Shown piece by piece: positions 45,976 to 55,760 of a stretch of DNA of 64,000 nucleotides. The notes under the pieces were generated by a model. The model saw only the letters and a program-made list of their open reading frames with translations. It was not told the origin of the DNA and ran no database searches. Position numbers and translations under genes: made by a program. This DNA is from Tenodera sinensis (taxonomy: Eukaryota; Arthropoda; Insecta; Mantodea; Mantidae), in assembly GCA_030765045.1 (NCBI GenBank), contig CM060963.1, positions 117,538,735-117,602,734 on the forward strand. The letters are read 5' to 3'. How positions within the stretch are numbered: the stretch's first letter is position 1; every line of letters begins with the position of its first letter.

Positions 45976-47475
45976 ATGCCATCGGAGACATTTGCAATGG
46001 TGGAGGATGACATCGCCATGAGTTCTCAAAAAACTCAAAACAAAAAAAATATAAAAGTTTGTGTAAAGGAAGTAGCAGAGTTGAGTGGTCCTCGCTACTT
46101 AGTAATATCAAGAACTGAGGGAGACAAGAAATTTTTATCGGTGAGCCCATTTACCATACAAAAGGGTTTGGATAACATTGCTGGTCCTGTAAAGTCATGC
46201 ACTAGATCTCGCAATGGCACGCTCCTGGTTGAAGCACATTCAGCTACCCAGGCAGCTAAAATACTGAAAGCGAATATGCTAGCAAGTTATCCTGTCAGCG
46301 TTCAGATGCACAGAACTTTGAACTCCTCGCGCGGCGTGATAAACACCCGTGCATTGGATGATTTAAGCAATGAGGAGATTCAAGAAAATCTTATGGAACA
46401 AGGCGTTACTAATGTTTACCGGGTTCATCGCAAAGAAGGTGGTGAACTGAAGCCAACACGTACCCTGTTCCTGACCTTTGATCGGGTAGATCTCCCGCAA
46501 AGGATTAAGGCAGGGTATGAGTCCATCGAAGTTAGGCCGTTCATCCCGAACCCGCTCAGATGTTTTAAATGCCAGCGCTTTGGGCATACAAATGAATTTT
46601 GCAAGGGACAAGCTACATGCCCTCAATGTGGAGATGAATTCCACGATGGTGCATGTACAGCAGCTCCGTCATGTGTGAACTGCAGAGGTGAACATCCATC
46701 CAGTTCCCGAGATTGCCCCCGCTTTGTAGAGGAAAGAGCGATCCAAGAGATACGGGTCAAAGAGAAGGTGCCCTTCTCAGAAGCCCGGAAGCTCTTGCGT
46801 ATACGCCAACCCTCTGTTCCAAGGTCCGGGACCTATAGCTCAGTTGTAGCTAAACCGGTACCGAGCAGAGAGATCGCAACCCAGACCAGCGATTTCAATG
46901 GGGCAACAATATCTGAAAAGACACTTGTAGCCCGTAGCTCTACTCCAAAGCCTTCAACATCAGCGCGCACATCTGTGTCAACGTCAACGTCTACAAAATC
47001 CGCAAGCGCAAAGAACATTAGCGTTACATCACCATCAAGAGCATCAAGATCAGCGCAAAAAACTAGCAAGCCCGTAAGATATGAAGCCTCACCGATCAAA
47101 TTTAAAAAGAGTTACTCAAAGACCGACTTCCTCAAGGAAAATAAAATGTCTAGTCCCAGTACATCGAAGGGATGTAAGAGTCCCCGAACATCTCCTCGAA
47201 GATCTCGAAAATCCTCTTCTGGAGAATCTTCAGGGGTGGACTCAGACCGGCGTCTTTCATCTTCGCCGGTCCCCATTAGCAACCGGTTCGAGACACTCGA
47301 ACCCAAGTTTGCTATGGGAAGACGCACGTCCTCGGCAGAGGACATGGATTTGGACCAATCTGCCCACACTGGGAGACCCCCAGTTGAAAAGAGGCGCGAA
47401 AAAGCGTCCGAAAAGAACGTCAGCCCAAGAGAGAAAAGGGCTAAATTAGTTCGACAACCGCCTGCTCCAAAGTAA
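45976..47475 (+). CDS. LINE ORF1: zinc-knuckle RNA-binding (gag-like) protein
   Basis: 499 codons from the ATG at 45976. The open frame starts six bases earlier at a GTG, which I reject. An N-terminal region with 'GPRYLVISRTEGDKKFLSVS' and 'TLFLTFDRVDLPQRIKAGY' resembles the RNA-recognition-like fold of LINE gag proteins. Three CCHC-type knuckles follow at residues about 196-247: C196-x2-C-x4-H-x4-C209, C215-x2-C-x4-H-x3-C227 and C233-x2-C-x3-H-x6-C247. The C-terminal third is Ser/Lys/Arg-rich and disordered, typical of a basic RNA-coating tail. It packages the element RNA into the ribonucleoprotein with ORF2. No stops or shifts. ORF2 begins 43 bp downstream, so its translation probably depends on reinitiation or a similar route. 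Confidence 0.9.
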   Translation: MPSETFAMVEDDIAMSSQKTQNKKNIKVCVKEVAELSGPRYLVISRTEGDKKFLSVSPFTIQKGLDNIAGPVKSCTRSRNGTLLVEAHSATQAAKILKANMLASYPVSVQMHRTLNSSRGVINTRALDDLSNEEIQENLMEQGVTNVYRVHRKEGGELKPTRTLFLTFDRVDLPQRIKAGYESIEVRPFIPNPLRCFKCQRFGHTNEFCKGQATCPQCGDEFHDGACTAAPSCVNCRGEHPSSSRDCPRFVEERAIQEIRVKEKVPFSEARKLLRIRQPSVPRSGTYSSVVAKPVPSREIATQTSDFNGATISEKTLVARSSTPKPSTSARTSVSTSTSTKSASAKNISVTSPSRASRSAQKTSKPVRYEASPIKFKKSYSKTDFLKENKMSSPSTSKGCKSPRTSPRRSRKSSSGESSGVDSDRRLSSSPVPISNRFETLEPKFAMGRRTSSAEDMDLDQSAHTGRPPVEKRREKASEKNVSPREKRAKLVRQPPAPK

Positions 47476-47518
47476 TGAAGAGTTACCTTGGAATTACCTA
47501 TCCCATACACCATGCAAT

Positions 47519-50500
47519 ATGACTATCCTACAATGGAACGTACGTGGCATTCGAACTCAAAGGCCAGAACTTGAGCTCTTGCTCAAAGAAAACGAACCTC
47601 TGGTCGCATGTTTGCAAGAGACTAAGCTGCGTCCTCGAGACGCTTTCCATCTAAGGCGATACACCCCAGTACGGTGTGATGTTACACCAGAAGAGGGTGT
47701 ACCGGCACATGGCGGCGCTATGATTCTTGTCAGAGATGACGTATATATGCAAACTCTACCTTTGCACTCTGATATACAATCAGTTGCTGTATGGATTAAA
47801 CTGCCAAACATACATTTCACTATCTGTAATGTTTATTTGCCTCCGTCCCATGACTTCTCGCACATTGATTTAGAAGATCTAGTTTCCCAGTTGCCAACAC
47901 CGTTTCTGTTGGTGGGAGACTTCAATGCGCACCACCCACTTTGGGGTTCAAGTCGCGCTTGTGCGAGAAGTACACTCATTTCCGATTTTTTGGACAGTCA
48001 CAACCTAGCTCTCCTCAACACTGGAGAGCCTACATTCATTTCGGACTCTCATAACAGCTTCTCACACCTTGACCTTGCAGTTTGTTCACCTCAGTTGGCA
48101 GTCTCCCTACAATGGAATGTCATCTCTGATTTACACTCTAGTGACCATTTCCCATGTCTTATTAGTCTCTTGACGCAACATACACACTCCACACGTATGC
48201 CCAGCTGGCGTCTGGACCATGCCAACTGGAACCTTTACACCCAGTTGGCTGTCTTTACCTACAACGAGCACGACTCAGTGAATAATTTGGCGCAGCATCT
48301 CACGGAGACGATTCTCTCTGCTGCTGAACAATCGATTCCGCGGTCGACTACACACCCCCGTCGATTTCCCGTCCCCTGGTGGACGGAAGAATGTCGGAAT
48401 GCCATTCGTGCTCGAAGGCGTGCACTTAGGGTTTTCCAACGTCACCCTACTTTGGAAAACCTGATTGAATACAAGAAAATGCGCGCCAGGTCCAGACAAG
48501 TCATTAAGGATAGCAAAAAGTCATCATGGAGCAAATTTGTAGCTTCATTTAACCGACACACACCTTCCTCGGTTGTGTGGGATAGATTAAGGCGTGTTGC
48601 AGCTAAAACGACCCAAATACCAATAGCGGGACTAAAAACAGCCACAGGAGCTGTTGTTGATTCATTTGAAGTGGCCAATACCTTTGGCAGTGCTTTCGCA
48701 CAAGTGTCTAGCTCGGAAAACTACTCCCCTGAGTTCCTTCCATTTAAAACTCAGGTGGAATCTCAAGGCTTCACGTTTCGTTCTAGAAACGTAGAAGATT
48801 ACAATCGCCTTTTCACCATGGCGGAGCTGGAGCATTCCCTGAAATCTTCGCGATGTTCAGCACCAGGACCGGACGGTATTCATGTACAAATGTTACAACA
48901 GCTCTCTCCTGAAGGTAAGGCATTCCTGCTTGAGGTCTATAATCGTGTTTGGGTTGACAGTATACTCCCAGAAAATTGGCGGGAGGCCACCGTTATTCCC
49001 ATCTTGAAGGCTGGGAAGGACCGTCACCTTCCCTCCAGCTATCGTCCTATTTCCCTCACCAGTTGCGTTTGCAAGGTGATGGAACGCATGATCAATGGAC
49101 GATTGGTATGGTGGTTAGAAAGTCATAACCTACTGACTAACATCCAGTGTGGTTTTCGACGACGCCGTTCAACTGTTGACCATCTTGTGTCAATATCGAC
49201 ACAGATAATGGACGGCTTTATGAAGAACTGTCAAACCGTTGGCATATTTTTCGATCTTGAGAAGGCTTATGATACGTGCTGGCGAGCAGGGATTCTACGT
49301 TCCCTGTATGCCTGGAACATACGTGGACGCCTACCACTTTTCATTCAGGAGTTTATGAAGGACCGCTTTTTCCGAGTAAGGGTCGGCTCGGTTTTTTCTA
49401 ATTCTTTTGTTCAGGAGGAGGGAGTACCTCAGGGTTCGGTGCTAAGTGTCACGCTCTTTGCTATAGCAATTAACTCCATCTGGAAATGTGTTCCACCTGG
49501 AGTTTCGTCATGCCTATTCGTAGACGACTTCGCTGTCTATTGCACTTCTCAGCGCACGGCGTTCTTACAACGGCGCCTGCAGCAATGTTTGGACAACCTT
49601 AGAGAATGGAGCGTGAGAAATGGCTTCCGTTTCTCAACTGAGAAGACAATCTGCGTTAATTTCTGGCGCCGTAGGAGACGATTACCACCTTCGCTCCGTT
49701 TTGGTCCAGATGTACTTCCCTTCGCAGAAGAGACGCGCTTCCTGGGTTTGATCTTGGACAGGAAGCTTAGTTGGTCGTCGCATATTGCACAGCTAAGAGC
49801 GAGATGTGACCGTTCCCTAAATATTATGCGAGTACTGAATGGCAAATCGTGGGGAGCGGATCGAACAATTTTGTTGCGAATATATCGCGCATTGGTCCGA
49901 TCCAAGCTAGACTATGGGTGTATTATTTATTCGTCAGCACGGCCATCTGTGCTGAGAAGATTAGACGTGGTCCATAATAGGGGCATCCGCATTGCAACAG
50001 GAGCTTTTCCAACAAGCCCAGTGGTGAGCCTTTACGCCGAGTCCGCAGAACCTCCTCTGCAATATCGGCGTGAGATTCTCTTGGCAAATTATTATGGTTG
50101 TGCGCTTAGATGTATGCCTAAGCACCAAACGTTCGCTTCTTTTTTCTCCACCACGCTAAGAGAACGATATAGAAATAGCACCCTTAATCCAAAGCCTGCG
50201 GGGTTCCGTTTCCAAGAGCTCCTAGTGAAGCTTGGAGTGGAACTGCCTGTGATGTTCGCCAAGGGCGAGAGACTTTACACCCCTTGGCTATCTGGTACGC
50301 CCCATGTAGATCTTGGGATGACCATACACCAGAAGTCCACGATGCCTGTTTCAAGTATCCGCACGTGTTTCTTAGAATTTTTGTCAGGTTACTCTGACCG
50401 TAGATATATTTACACCGATGGATCAAAGAACACCAACGGTGTTGGATGTGCTTATGTTTATGGAACCGAACCATATACAATCGGTTTTCCAAATAGCACT

Positions 50501-51211
50501 TCCATTTTTACTGCAGAGCTTTATGCAATTTATCGAGCCGTTTTGTATGTTCGCCGTCGTAAATTAGGTGACTGCCTGATTTTGAGCGATTCCCTTAGTG
50601 CACTGCAGAGCCTTTGTCAGTTGTACAACCCCCACCCTATTGTACAACGTATCCAGGATGCCCTCCATGTTTTACACGCTTCTGGTGTTGATGTGGTGTG
50701 TGCATGGATTCCTGGTCACGTAGGTTTGCCTGGGAATGAAATGGCAGATTTAGCAGCAAAGACGGCAACTACAGAACCCAGAATTATCATCTCACGTGTT
50801 ACTTCGGAAGACTTTAGGCTTGAAGTGCGGAGAGCGGTGCTGTCGTCCTGGCACGACGAGTGGTCGGCTCTCCGCGGTAATAAGCTTAGAGAAGTGAAAG
50901 AACTTCCGATAAACTGGGTAACTTCCTATCGCACATCTCGTCGCGAGGAGGTTAGTTTGGCTCGATTAAGAATAGGGCACTGCAATTTTTCGCACGGTTA
51001 CCTATTTAAAAGTGACCCTGCGCCTCTATGTCCGCTGTGTGACAACGTTTTGTCGGTTCGCCACGTGCTCCTAGAGTGTTACTCTCTAGCGCACCTTCGG
51101 GATTCTCTGCAGCTGCCTGCCAGACTTGCAGAGGTCCTAGCGGACGACAAAACAGCGGTTGATAGAGTTTTTAATTTTTTAGCGCAGTGCAATATAAATT
51201 TGAGGATTTAA
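47519..51211 (+). CDS. LINE ORF2: APE endonuclease, reverse transcriptase, RNase H
   Basis: 1230 codons from the ATG at 47519. Endonuclease residues about 1-225: 'MTILQWNVRGIRT', 'CLQETKL', 'LVGDFNAHHPLWGS' (about 130), 'SDHFPCLI'. RT about 470-760: 'SYRPISLTSCVCKVMERMI', 'GFRRRRSTVDHL', 'FFDLEKAYDTCW' (first Asp about 579), 'EGVPQGSVLSVTLFAIAIN', 'FVDD' at 667-670, 'FLGLILDRKLSW'. RNase H 963-1090 with all four catalytic residues D967, E1000, D1024 and D1077 ('YTDGSKN', 'AELYAIY', 'LSDSLSAL', 'HVGLPGNEMADL'). C-terminal CCHC C1171-x2-C-x7-H-x4-C1187. It nicks DNA and reverse-transcribes the element RNA in the nucleus. No disabling change is seen. Confidence 0.96.
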   Translation: MTILQWNVRGIRTQRPELELLLKENEPLVACLQETKLRPRDAFHLRRYTPVRCDVTPEEGVPAHGGAMILVRDDVYMQTLPLHSDIQSVAVWIKLPNIHFTICNVYLPPSHDFSHIDLEDLVSQLPTPFLLVGDFNAHHPLWGSSRACARSTLISDFLDSHNLALLNTGEPTFISDSHNSFSHLDLAVCSPQLAVSLQWNVISDLHSSDHFPCLISLLTQHTHSTRMPSWRLDHANWNLYTQLAVFTYNEHDSVNNLAQHLTETILSAAEQSIPRSTTHPRRFPVPWWTEECRNAIRARRRALRVFQRHPTLENLIEYKKMRARSRQVIKDSKKSSWSKFVASFNRHTPSSVVWDRLRRVAAKTTQIPIAGLKTATGAVVDSFEVANTFGSAFAQVSSSENYSPEFLPFKTQVESQGFTFRSRNVEDYNRLFTMAELEHSLKSSRCSAPGPDGIHVQMLQQLSPEGKAFLLEVYNRVWVDSILPENWREATVIPILKAGKDRHLPSSYRPISLTSCVCKVMERMINGRLVWWLESHNLLTNIQCGFRRRRSTVDHLVSISTQIMDGFMKNCQTVGIFFDLEKAYDTCWRAGILRSLYAWNIRGRLPLFIQEFMKDRFFRVRVGSVFSNSFVQEEGVPQGSVLSVTLFAIAINSIWKCVPPGVSSCLFVDDFAVYCTSQRTAFLQRRLQQCLDNLREWSVRNGFRFSTEKTICVNFWRRRRRLPPSLRFGPDVLPFAEETRFLGLILDRKLSWSSHIAQLRARCDRSLNIMRVLNGKSWGADRTILLRIYRALVRSKLDYGCIIYSSARPSVLRRLDVVHNRGIRIATGAFPTSPVVSLYAESAEPPLQYRREILLANYYGCALRCMPKHQTFASFFSTTLRERYRNSTLNPKPAGFRFQELLVKLGVELPVMFAKGERLYTPWLSGTPHVDLGMTIHQKSTMPVSSIRTCFLEFLSGYSDRRYIYTDGSKNTNGVGCAYVYGTEPYTIGFPNSTSIFTAELYAIYRAVLYVRRRKLGDCLILSDSLSALQSLCQLYNPHPIVQRIQDALHVLHASGVDVVCAWIPGHVGLPGNEMADLAAKTATTEPRIIISRVTSEDFRLEVRRAVLSSWHDEWSALRGNKLREVKELPINWVTSYRTSRREEVSLARLRIGHCNFSHGYLFKSDPAPLCPLCDNVLSVRHVLLECYSLAHLRDSLQLPARLAEVLADDKTAVDRVFNFLAQCNINLRI

Positions 51212-51422
51212 AATGTTTAATTGTCTGTTTCTGATTTTGGACATATTTATCACCTTGTTTCATATCTGGCTATTGCCACTGCTTTTTACCTTTGTATATT
51301 TTTCTTGTTGCTAGTATTTTTATTTTTTGAGTGAAATTTATATCTGGCTATTGCCATGAGTCTGTTAAGGGCACTGATGACCTAGAAGTTGAGCGCCCTT
51401 AAACCAAATCCAATCCAATCCA
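51212..51422 (+). other. 3' UTR and (ATCCA)n tail of the 6-kb LINE
   Basis: Two copies of 'atatctggctattgcca' (51261 and 51341) flank a T-rich stretch. The last 60 bp are 'gcactgatgacctagaagtt', 'gagcgccctt', 'aaacc' and 'aaatccaatccaatcc'. The tail is a short pentameric repeat rather than poly(A). The conserved 3' end is the likely recognition site for ORF2. Confidence 0.75.
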
Positions 51423-51433
51423 AAAGAGGCGCA

Positions 51434-51829
51434 TGCCTATTTATCTTTTATTCTGAATGCATCTCTTTAACTTGGCTACTTTTCTCACGGTTGAAATTTA
51501 GTGAAATTGTTGTGGTTCATACACCGGAAATATCATTCGTCATTTCCTTCAAGTTCCTTGTTCATGACAGAATTATCCCGCCTTTCCAGCTTAGATTGCA
51601 ACCTGCGCATTCTATTCCTCATCAACCCATTAGGCTAATTCAGGTTATAGTTCCGATATTCAAAAATCGTCACTACAGAGCGGCTGTGTTCCTTCATGTA
51701 GCACTAGTTTTTCCAATAAGGTTTACTATTATCGCGTTGCTTTTTCTCGTACCTTACACGCCCTTCATAATTTTGCTAACCGCAAACATAGTATATTGTT
51801 CAACCAATCATCTATGCCTTCTTGTTTGA
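51434..51829. other. Right flank of the LINE
   Basis: One open frame 51389-51829 (146 codons) is hydrophobic and Ile/Phe-rich but starts inside the LINE tail and has no recognisable domain. I regard it as chance. Confidence 0.4.
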
Positions 51830-52371
51830 TCTTGTCTGTCACGGAGGGAATTCCGGCACGCAGCTGATGGCTTATTGTGCGTTAGACCTCAGGAGGAAGG
51901 ATAATATGAACGTACCCTACAGGTGGCCAGAAAGCATCACAGACAGAACTTCTACAATGGGTCCCTAGTAAGTGCAGAACTCTTCAGCCCTATGGGGTTC
52001 CACATCGCCACAGAGAGCGCGCCACCAGCCATTTCCGGCTGATTAATCACTCCCCCAGGTGAGCGGCCAGCCGACCACAACACCTTACCTCAGCCTAACA
52101 CCGTATTTCCAAACCACAAGCTCCACTGCAGCGCATCTTACCGGTGCCCCCTGGCTCTTACAATCTGGAAAGACCGGATAGATAGAGAAAATGAAAAGAG
52201 AGGGCGTGATTCGGGTGACGTAAGGTAAATATCCTTCCCATCAGGAAGTGAGTAACCCGGAAAAGCCCCGAAAAATCCAAGGTCGGGAAGGTTGGCCGCA
52301 GGAATCGATCTCGTGACCTCCCGAATGCGGGCCACAGACGTTACCGCCTCAGCCATCCCGCCCGGTCAGCT
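51830..52371 (-). mobile_element. tRNA-derived SINE, copy 1 (~540 bp)
   Basis: On - it begins near 52371 with 'GGGATGGCTGAGGCGGTAAC' (A box) and 'CGAGATCGATTCCTGC' (B box), a tRNA-like head. The body contains 'aatatccttcccatcaggaa' and 'ggaaagaccggatagatag'. It ends at about 51830 with 'ggaattccggcacgcagctg' on +. The whole body is repeated at 62402-62946 in the same orientation. Confidence 0.75.
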
Positions 52372-52375
52372 ATGC

Positions 52376-53819
52376 TTTACACCTACAGGATATGACCAGT
52401 AGCTGCCACTTTCGGCATCTCTAGGTTACACAACTTTGACTATGCAAGGAGAATCCTTAGTTCACCCGTCGCTTCCTCTCATGTCCTCAGGACAAAGATC
52501 TGATAACCTCCGGTAGTGTAACCGTAATCACTGTACCATATAGTCCCGGACGCAGACAGATGAAGAACCGGGACTATCCTGTGCATCATATTTTTCTCCT
52601 ATTCTATGTTTAGACATTTTACTTACTGATCGATCGCCAATAAACAGAGGGACGAATGAAAAGGGGGAGAGTTTTTGACCAGAACTGTTCAAAGGCACGT
52701 GATTTATGCTAATCTTGATTATTTCTTTGGTCTGTTTAATTGCATTATGATTCCAATCGGGATCGTATGTGAACCTTTTTCTAGTTCTTAACTTCTTTCG
52801 TTAAAATTAATATCTCCTTCGCATACTGAGTGTCTTTTTACATAACATCAACCTTATATCCCACAACATATTTTGAGGCGACTCATGCCTTACACTTTGA
52901 TGATTATGAGAATTAAAATATAATGGATTTACTCTCTTCTGTTTGTTTTAGCATTGTTTGTGAATTACTACATTAAAAAAGCTTTCAGCTTGTTTGTGTA
53001 GCATCAACCACAACAAAGATTGCCAAATGCATCATAATTAATAAAATCCTTGGCTATATGCTCCCATTTCAATATGCTTCAGTGCTCGTATTGTTATTGA
53101 GCGAATGAAACTCGCTATTTTGTATTGTATTATTCATAATGTTAATGGAAAAATTGCAAAGAGCGCCGCGTTTAACGTGTTCAAGCATTCCTTCAGCACG
53201 TAGTCCAATGCATCAGGCAATCATAAACAGTAATAATACTCACCCTGGCGCTCAGAAGATTTATTTTACAAGGGAAAAAATTATATTTATTGTTTTATGG
53301 CATTACTGAAACTCGTCCCGTTTCTACTGTAACCTACATAGGTATGTATCCTCGGGTTAATGAAATTAATTAACTTCGTAGAATTCTACCTAAGTAGTTG
53401 ATAAATCCGTTAAATCATAATTCAGATATAGTCATAACCAACAAAGTAGCATAATATTCATACCATACTTTTTATGCAACTGGGAACCTAGCAAACCAGC
53501 TTCATAACCAACTTAAAAACAATAACTTCACTCCTTATATCAAATTATTGCACTATTTTAAATTGTGTTGCATTCTGCTTAAATTCACATAGGTTATTAG
53601 AATCCCATTTTTTTTTCTACTTGCTTTTGCTTGAGGCCACAAAGCACTTTTTGATGTCATCTTAAAATACAAGAAATTCAGATATGGGGCATGTTCCACT
53701 GCTTTTCAGCAAATAAACTGTGAAAGAAAAACACATGCTTGTAACGGTATAAGACTTTGAAATATCTAGGAATAGGAATACGAGTAGAAGAAATACGGAG
53801 GGGTTTGGCACTGAAGCTG
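52376..53819. other. AT-rich DNA, nothing recognised
   Basis: No motif-bearing frame. Confidence 0.5.
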
Positions 53820-54110
53820 TGGTTATTGCACCTATGCCCCCCTAGGAGCACCCTCGGGTGGCAGGATGAGGTGAGAGGAGACACCGGGCGGCCAGTTCCG
53901 GATTAGCGGCAGATACTGACAGAGGTCCCTAAGATTTACCAAGCTTAACGATTCCTCGAGGTCTTTCGGGAGGACCTCGGCGGGGCCCAACTCACCCATA
54001 TGCCGCCCCCCCCCCCTTCCCAGTATCCTACTAACAACGAGAGACGGAGAAAGTTCGTCTACGAAGCGATTATCATCTCTACCAAGCTGCACCTAACGCC
54101 TTCGCTGACA
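53820..54110. repeat. GC-rich block of unknown repeat
   Basis: A sharply GC-rich island in AT-rich DNA, with a poly(C) of 13 (54005-54017). The composition suggests an insertion from another element (for example a LINE 3' UTR), but no other copy lies in this window. Confidence 0.4.
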
Positions 54111-54111
54111 C

Positions 54112-54292
54112 TTGCGACCCTGAAAGAACCAACGGGATGAAGGATGAAGGAAATAACTAATGAAGTGAAATGGAAGGACACGAAATTCGGGGGGAAAACC
54201 CCGAAAATACCGTCAGCCGCTGAAATCGAACCCACTCCTTCCGAATGCGAGCCTCACAAGTTACCACGGAGCCATCTTGCTCGGTTTATAAT
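54112..54292 (-). mobile_element. tRNA-derived SINE, short copy
   Basis: On - the head is 'AAGATGGCTCCGTGGTAAC' (A box) and 'GTGGGTTCGATTTCAGC' (B box), followed by 'ttttcggggttttccccccg'. The same phrase types occur in the 52.3, 56.4 and 62.9 kb copies. Confidence 0.7.
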
Positions 54293-54589
54293 CTCTAAGT
54301 TGCTCACATTAAAGAATGTTGCATGAACATCAAAACAATAGTTCATTTCTTGCCATAAGCAAATCAATTGGTTCCTAATTATTAAACTCTTTATGTTGCA
54401 TGTAAAGCTACCTATGATGAAGGGGTGTTTGTTGAATGTACTGCAAAGATCAGTTTTACACTCGAGCAATGTACTCACGCAGAAGTCAAGTATACAAGAG
54501 TTTGTGCTGTGTCCACCACTGTTCCTGCCATTCTGCCCTCTGCTAACATCTACACGTTATGTCGATACTGCTACAGGAGATGCCCACGT

Positions 54590-54985
54590 GCTTACCATGC
54601 GTTCTTACACATGCTTCAACTCCTCTTCTTAAAGAATCCAGAACTCTGAATCATGACTGGCGGATTTATGAACATACATTGGTCACACGCTCTTGTAACG
54701 TATGCACACTTGTCCATGGGTTTGCCATACATCAATGCCCTTGAATGTCCCCATAATTAAAAATCCAATGGATTGACACCCGGAAAATAAGGAGGCCATA
54801 CCACTGGTGCTCTTTGACCAATCCATCCGTTGGATAAAGCCCATTGTCTGGTGTAAATGCTCAACACAAGTAAAATGACTCATATCTCAACATGTATTTG
54901 ATTTCAGACATGTTTATAGGAACATTTATTCTAGGTTTGCCCAATACCAACTCATGTTGCAATATCACTTTTTAAACACACTGTA
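54590..54985 (-). pseudogene. mariner/Tc1-superfamily transposase C-terminal remnant
   Basis: On - the strand reads 'QWALSNGWIGQRAPVVWPPY', 'FPGVNPLDF' stop LWGH, then 'YGKPMDKCAYVTRACDQ'. This is the '.RWIGR.GP..WPPRSPDLNPLDFFLWGHLK...Y' region around the last catalytic residue. The aspartate of 'SPDLNPLDF' is lost (G). The outer end 'tacagtgtgtttaaaaagtg' (54985 on -) is a plausible terminal repeat. A different family from the relic at 6.6-7.1 kb. Confidence 0.65.
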
Positions 54986-55270
54986 TTTTTAAACGAACAG
55001 TTTATAAACTTAAAAAGTTAGCGCTAAACGTTTTATAGATCCTTTTCATTCTACATATAAAACAGCAAAGGAAAATGTAATGTAAAACTACTCCAAATAC
55101 CTTCTATGCTCTGGGACATAGAATAAACGATATGGTACAATTTACGTTACCAAGTAATTTTCCCATTCTTTAGTACATACCTACCGTAAGTAGAGGATAT
55201 GAACATTTCGCTGAAAGTGCGACCTTTTAGGCCCCTTAATCCAAAAAGACATGTTTAGAAAATGGCTTGT

Positions 55271-55304
55271 GTGTGCGCGCGTGTGTGTGTGAGTGTGTGT
55301 GTGT

Positions 55305-55368
<64 letters not shown>
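55271..55368. repeat. (GT)n microsatellite
   Basis: GT repeat with a few interruptions in the first third and a pure tract at the end. Confidence 0.95.
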
Positions 55369-55489
55369 AAACGGCGTAACTAAATAGGGAAATGGATTTC
55401 AGGAAAATCCCCCAAACAAAACAACCCCTTACATGGATTATTTTTTATTATTTTTTATTTTCTCAAAAATGGCAATAATACTTTGATTA

Positions 55490-55760
55490 AAGAAAACCGT
55501 AACCCTGTGGCACAACAGCCCTTTCGGACAAGGTCTACCGTCCGACCGCTGCGTCCCCCACCTCTGCCCGCCACAGGCGTCATGAGTGGGGTGCAGTACT
55601 GGAGATGGGCCCCTCCTGGCCGGTTACGTGGACTTCTCGTACAGGAGCCGCTACTTTTCAATCAACTAGCTCCTCAGTCGGTCCCTCAGAGACCTAACGA
55701 GGCTGAGTGCACCCCGTACCAGGTCTCGCACTCAACCACCGTCGATAACCCGTCTTAATA
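55490..55760 (-). repeat. GC-rich interspersed repeat, SINE-like
   Basis: GC-rich segment in AT-rich surroundings. On - it reads '...gagcctggtacggggtgcac' type text (GAGACCTGGTACGGGGTGCA), 'GAGGAGCTAGTTGATTGAAA' and 'GTAGCGGCTCCTGTAC'. I recall similar text as a dispersed repeat in several arthropods, but cannot verify that here. The frame 55483-55758 (+) is a by-product. Confidence 0.45.

Larger units (their letters stand above)
45406..51422 (+). mobile_element. Complete 6.0-kb LINE (RNase-H-bearing, I/LOA/Outcast-like group)
   Basis: Flanked by a perfect 11-bp duplication AAAGAGGCGCA (45395-45405; 51423-51433). Layout: GC-rich 5' UTR (570 bp), ORF1, 43-bp gap, ORF2 and a 3' UTR ending 'gcactgatgacctag...gagcgcccttaaacc' plus an (ATCCA)n tail instead of poly(A). 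Both ORFs are uninterrupted, so the copy is young and may be active. Clade assignment is by domain set (APE endonuclease, RT, RNase H, C-terminal CCHC) and is not verified by phylogeny. Confidence 0.93.

Noticed and set aside
45248..46150. Several 60-90-codon frames on both strands in the GC-rich LINE 5' UTR
   Set aside because: They lie inside the element's untranslated leader or overlap ORF1 antisense, with no domain.
51389..51829. 146-codon hydrophobic ORF as a membrane protein gene
   Set aside because: Its start lies in the LINE 3' UTR/tail and target duplication, so the frame is an accident of the insertion.
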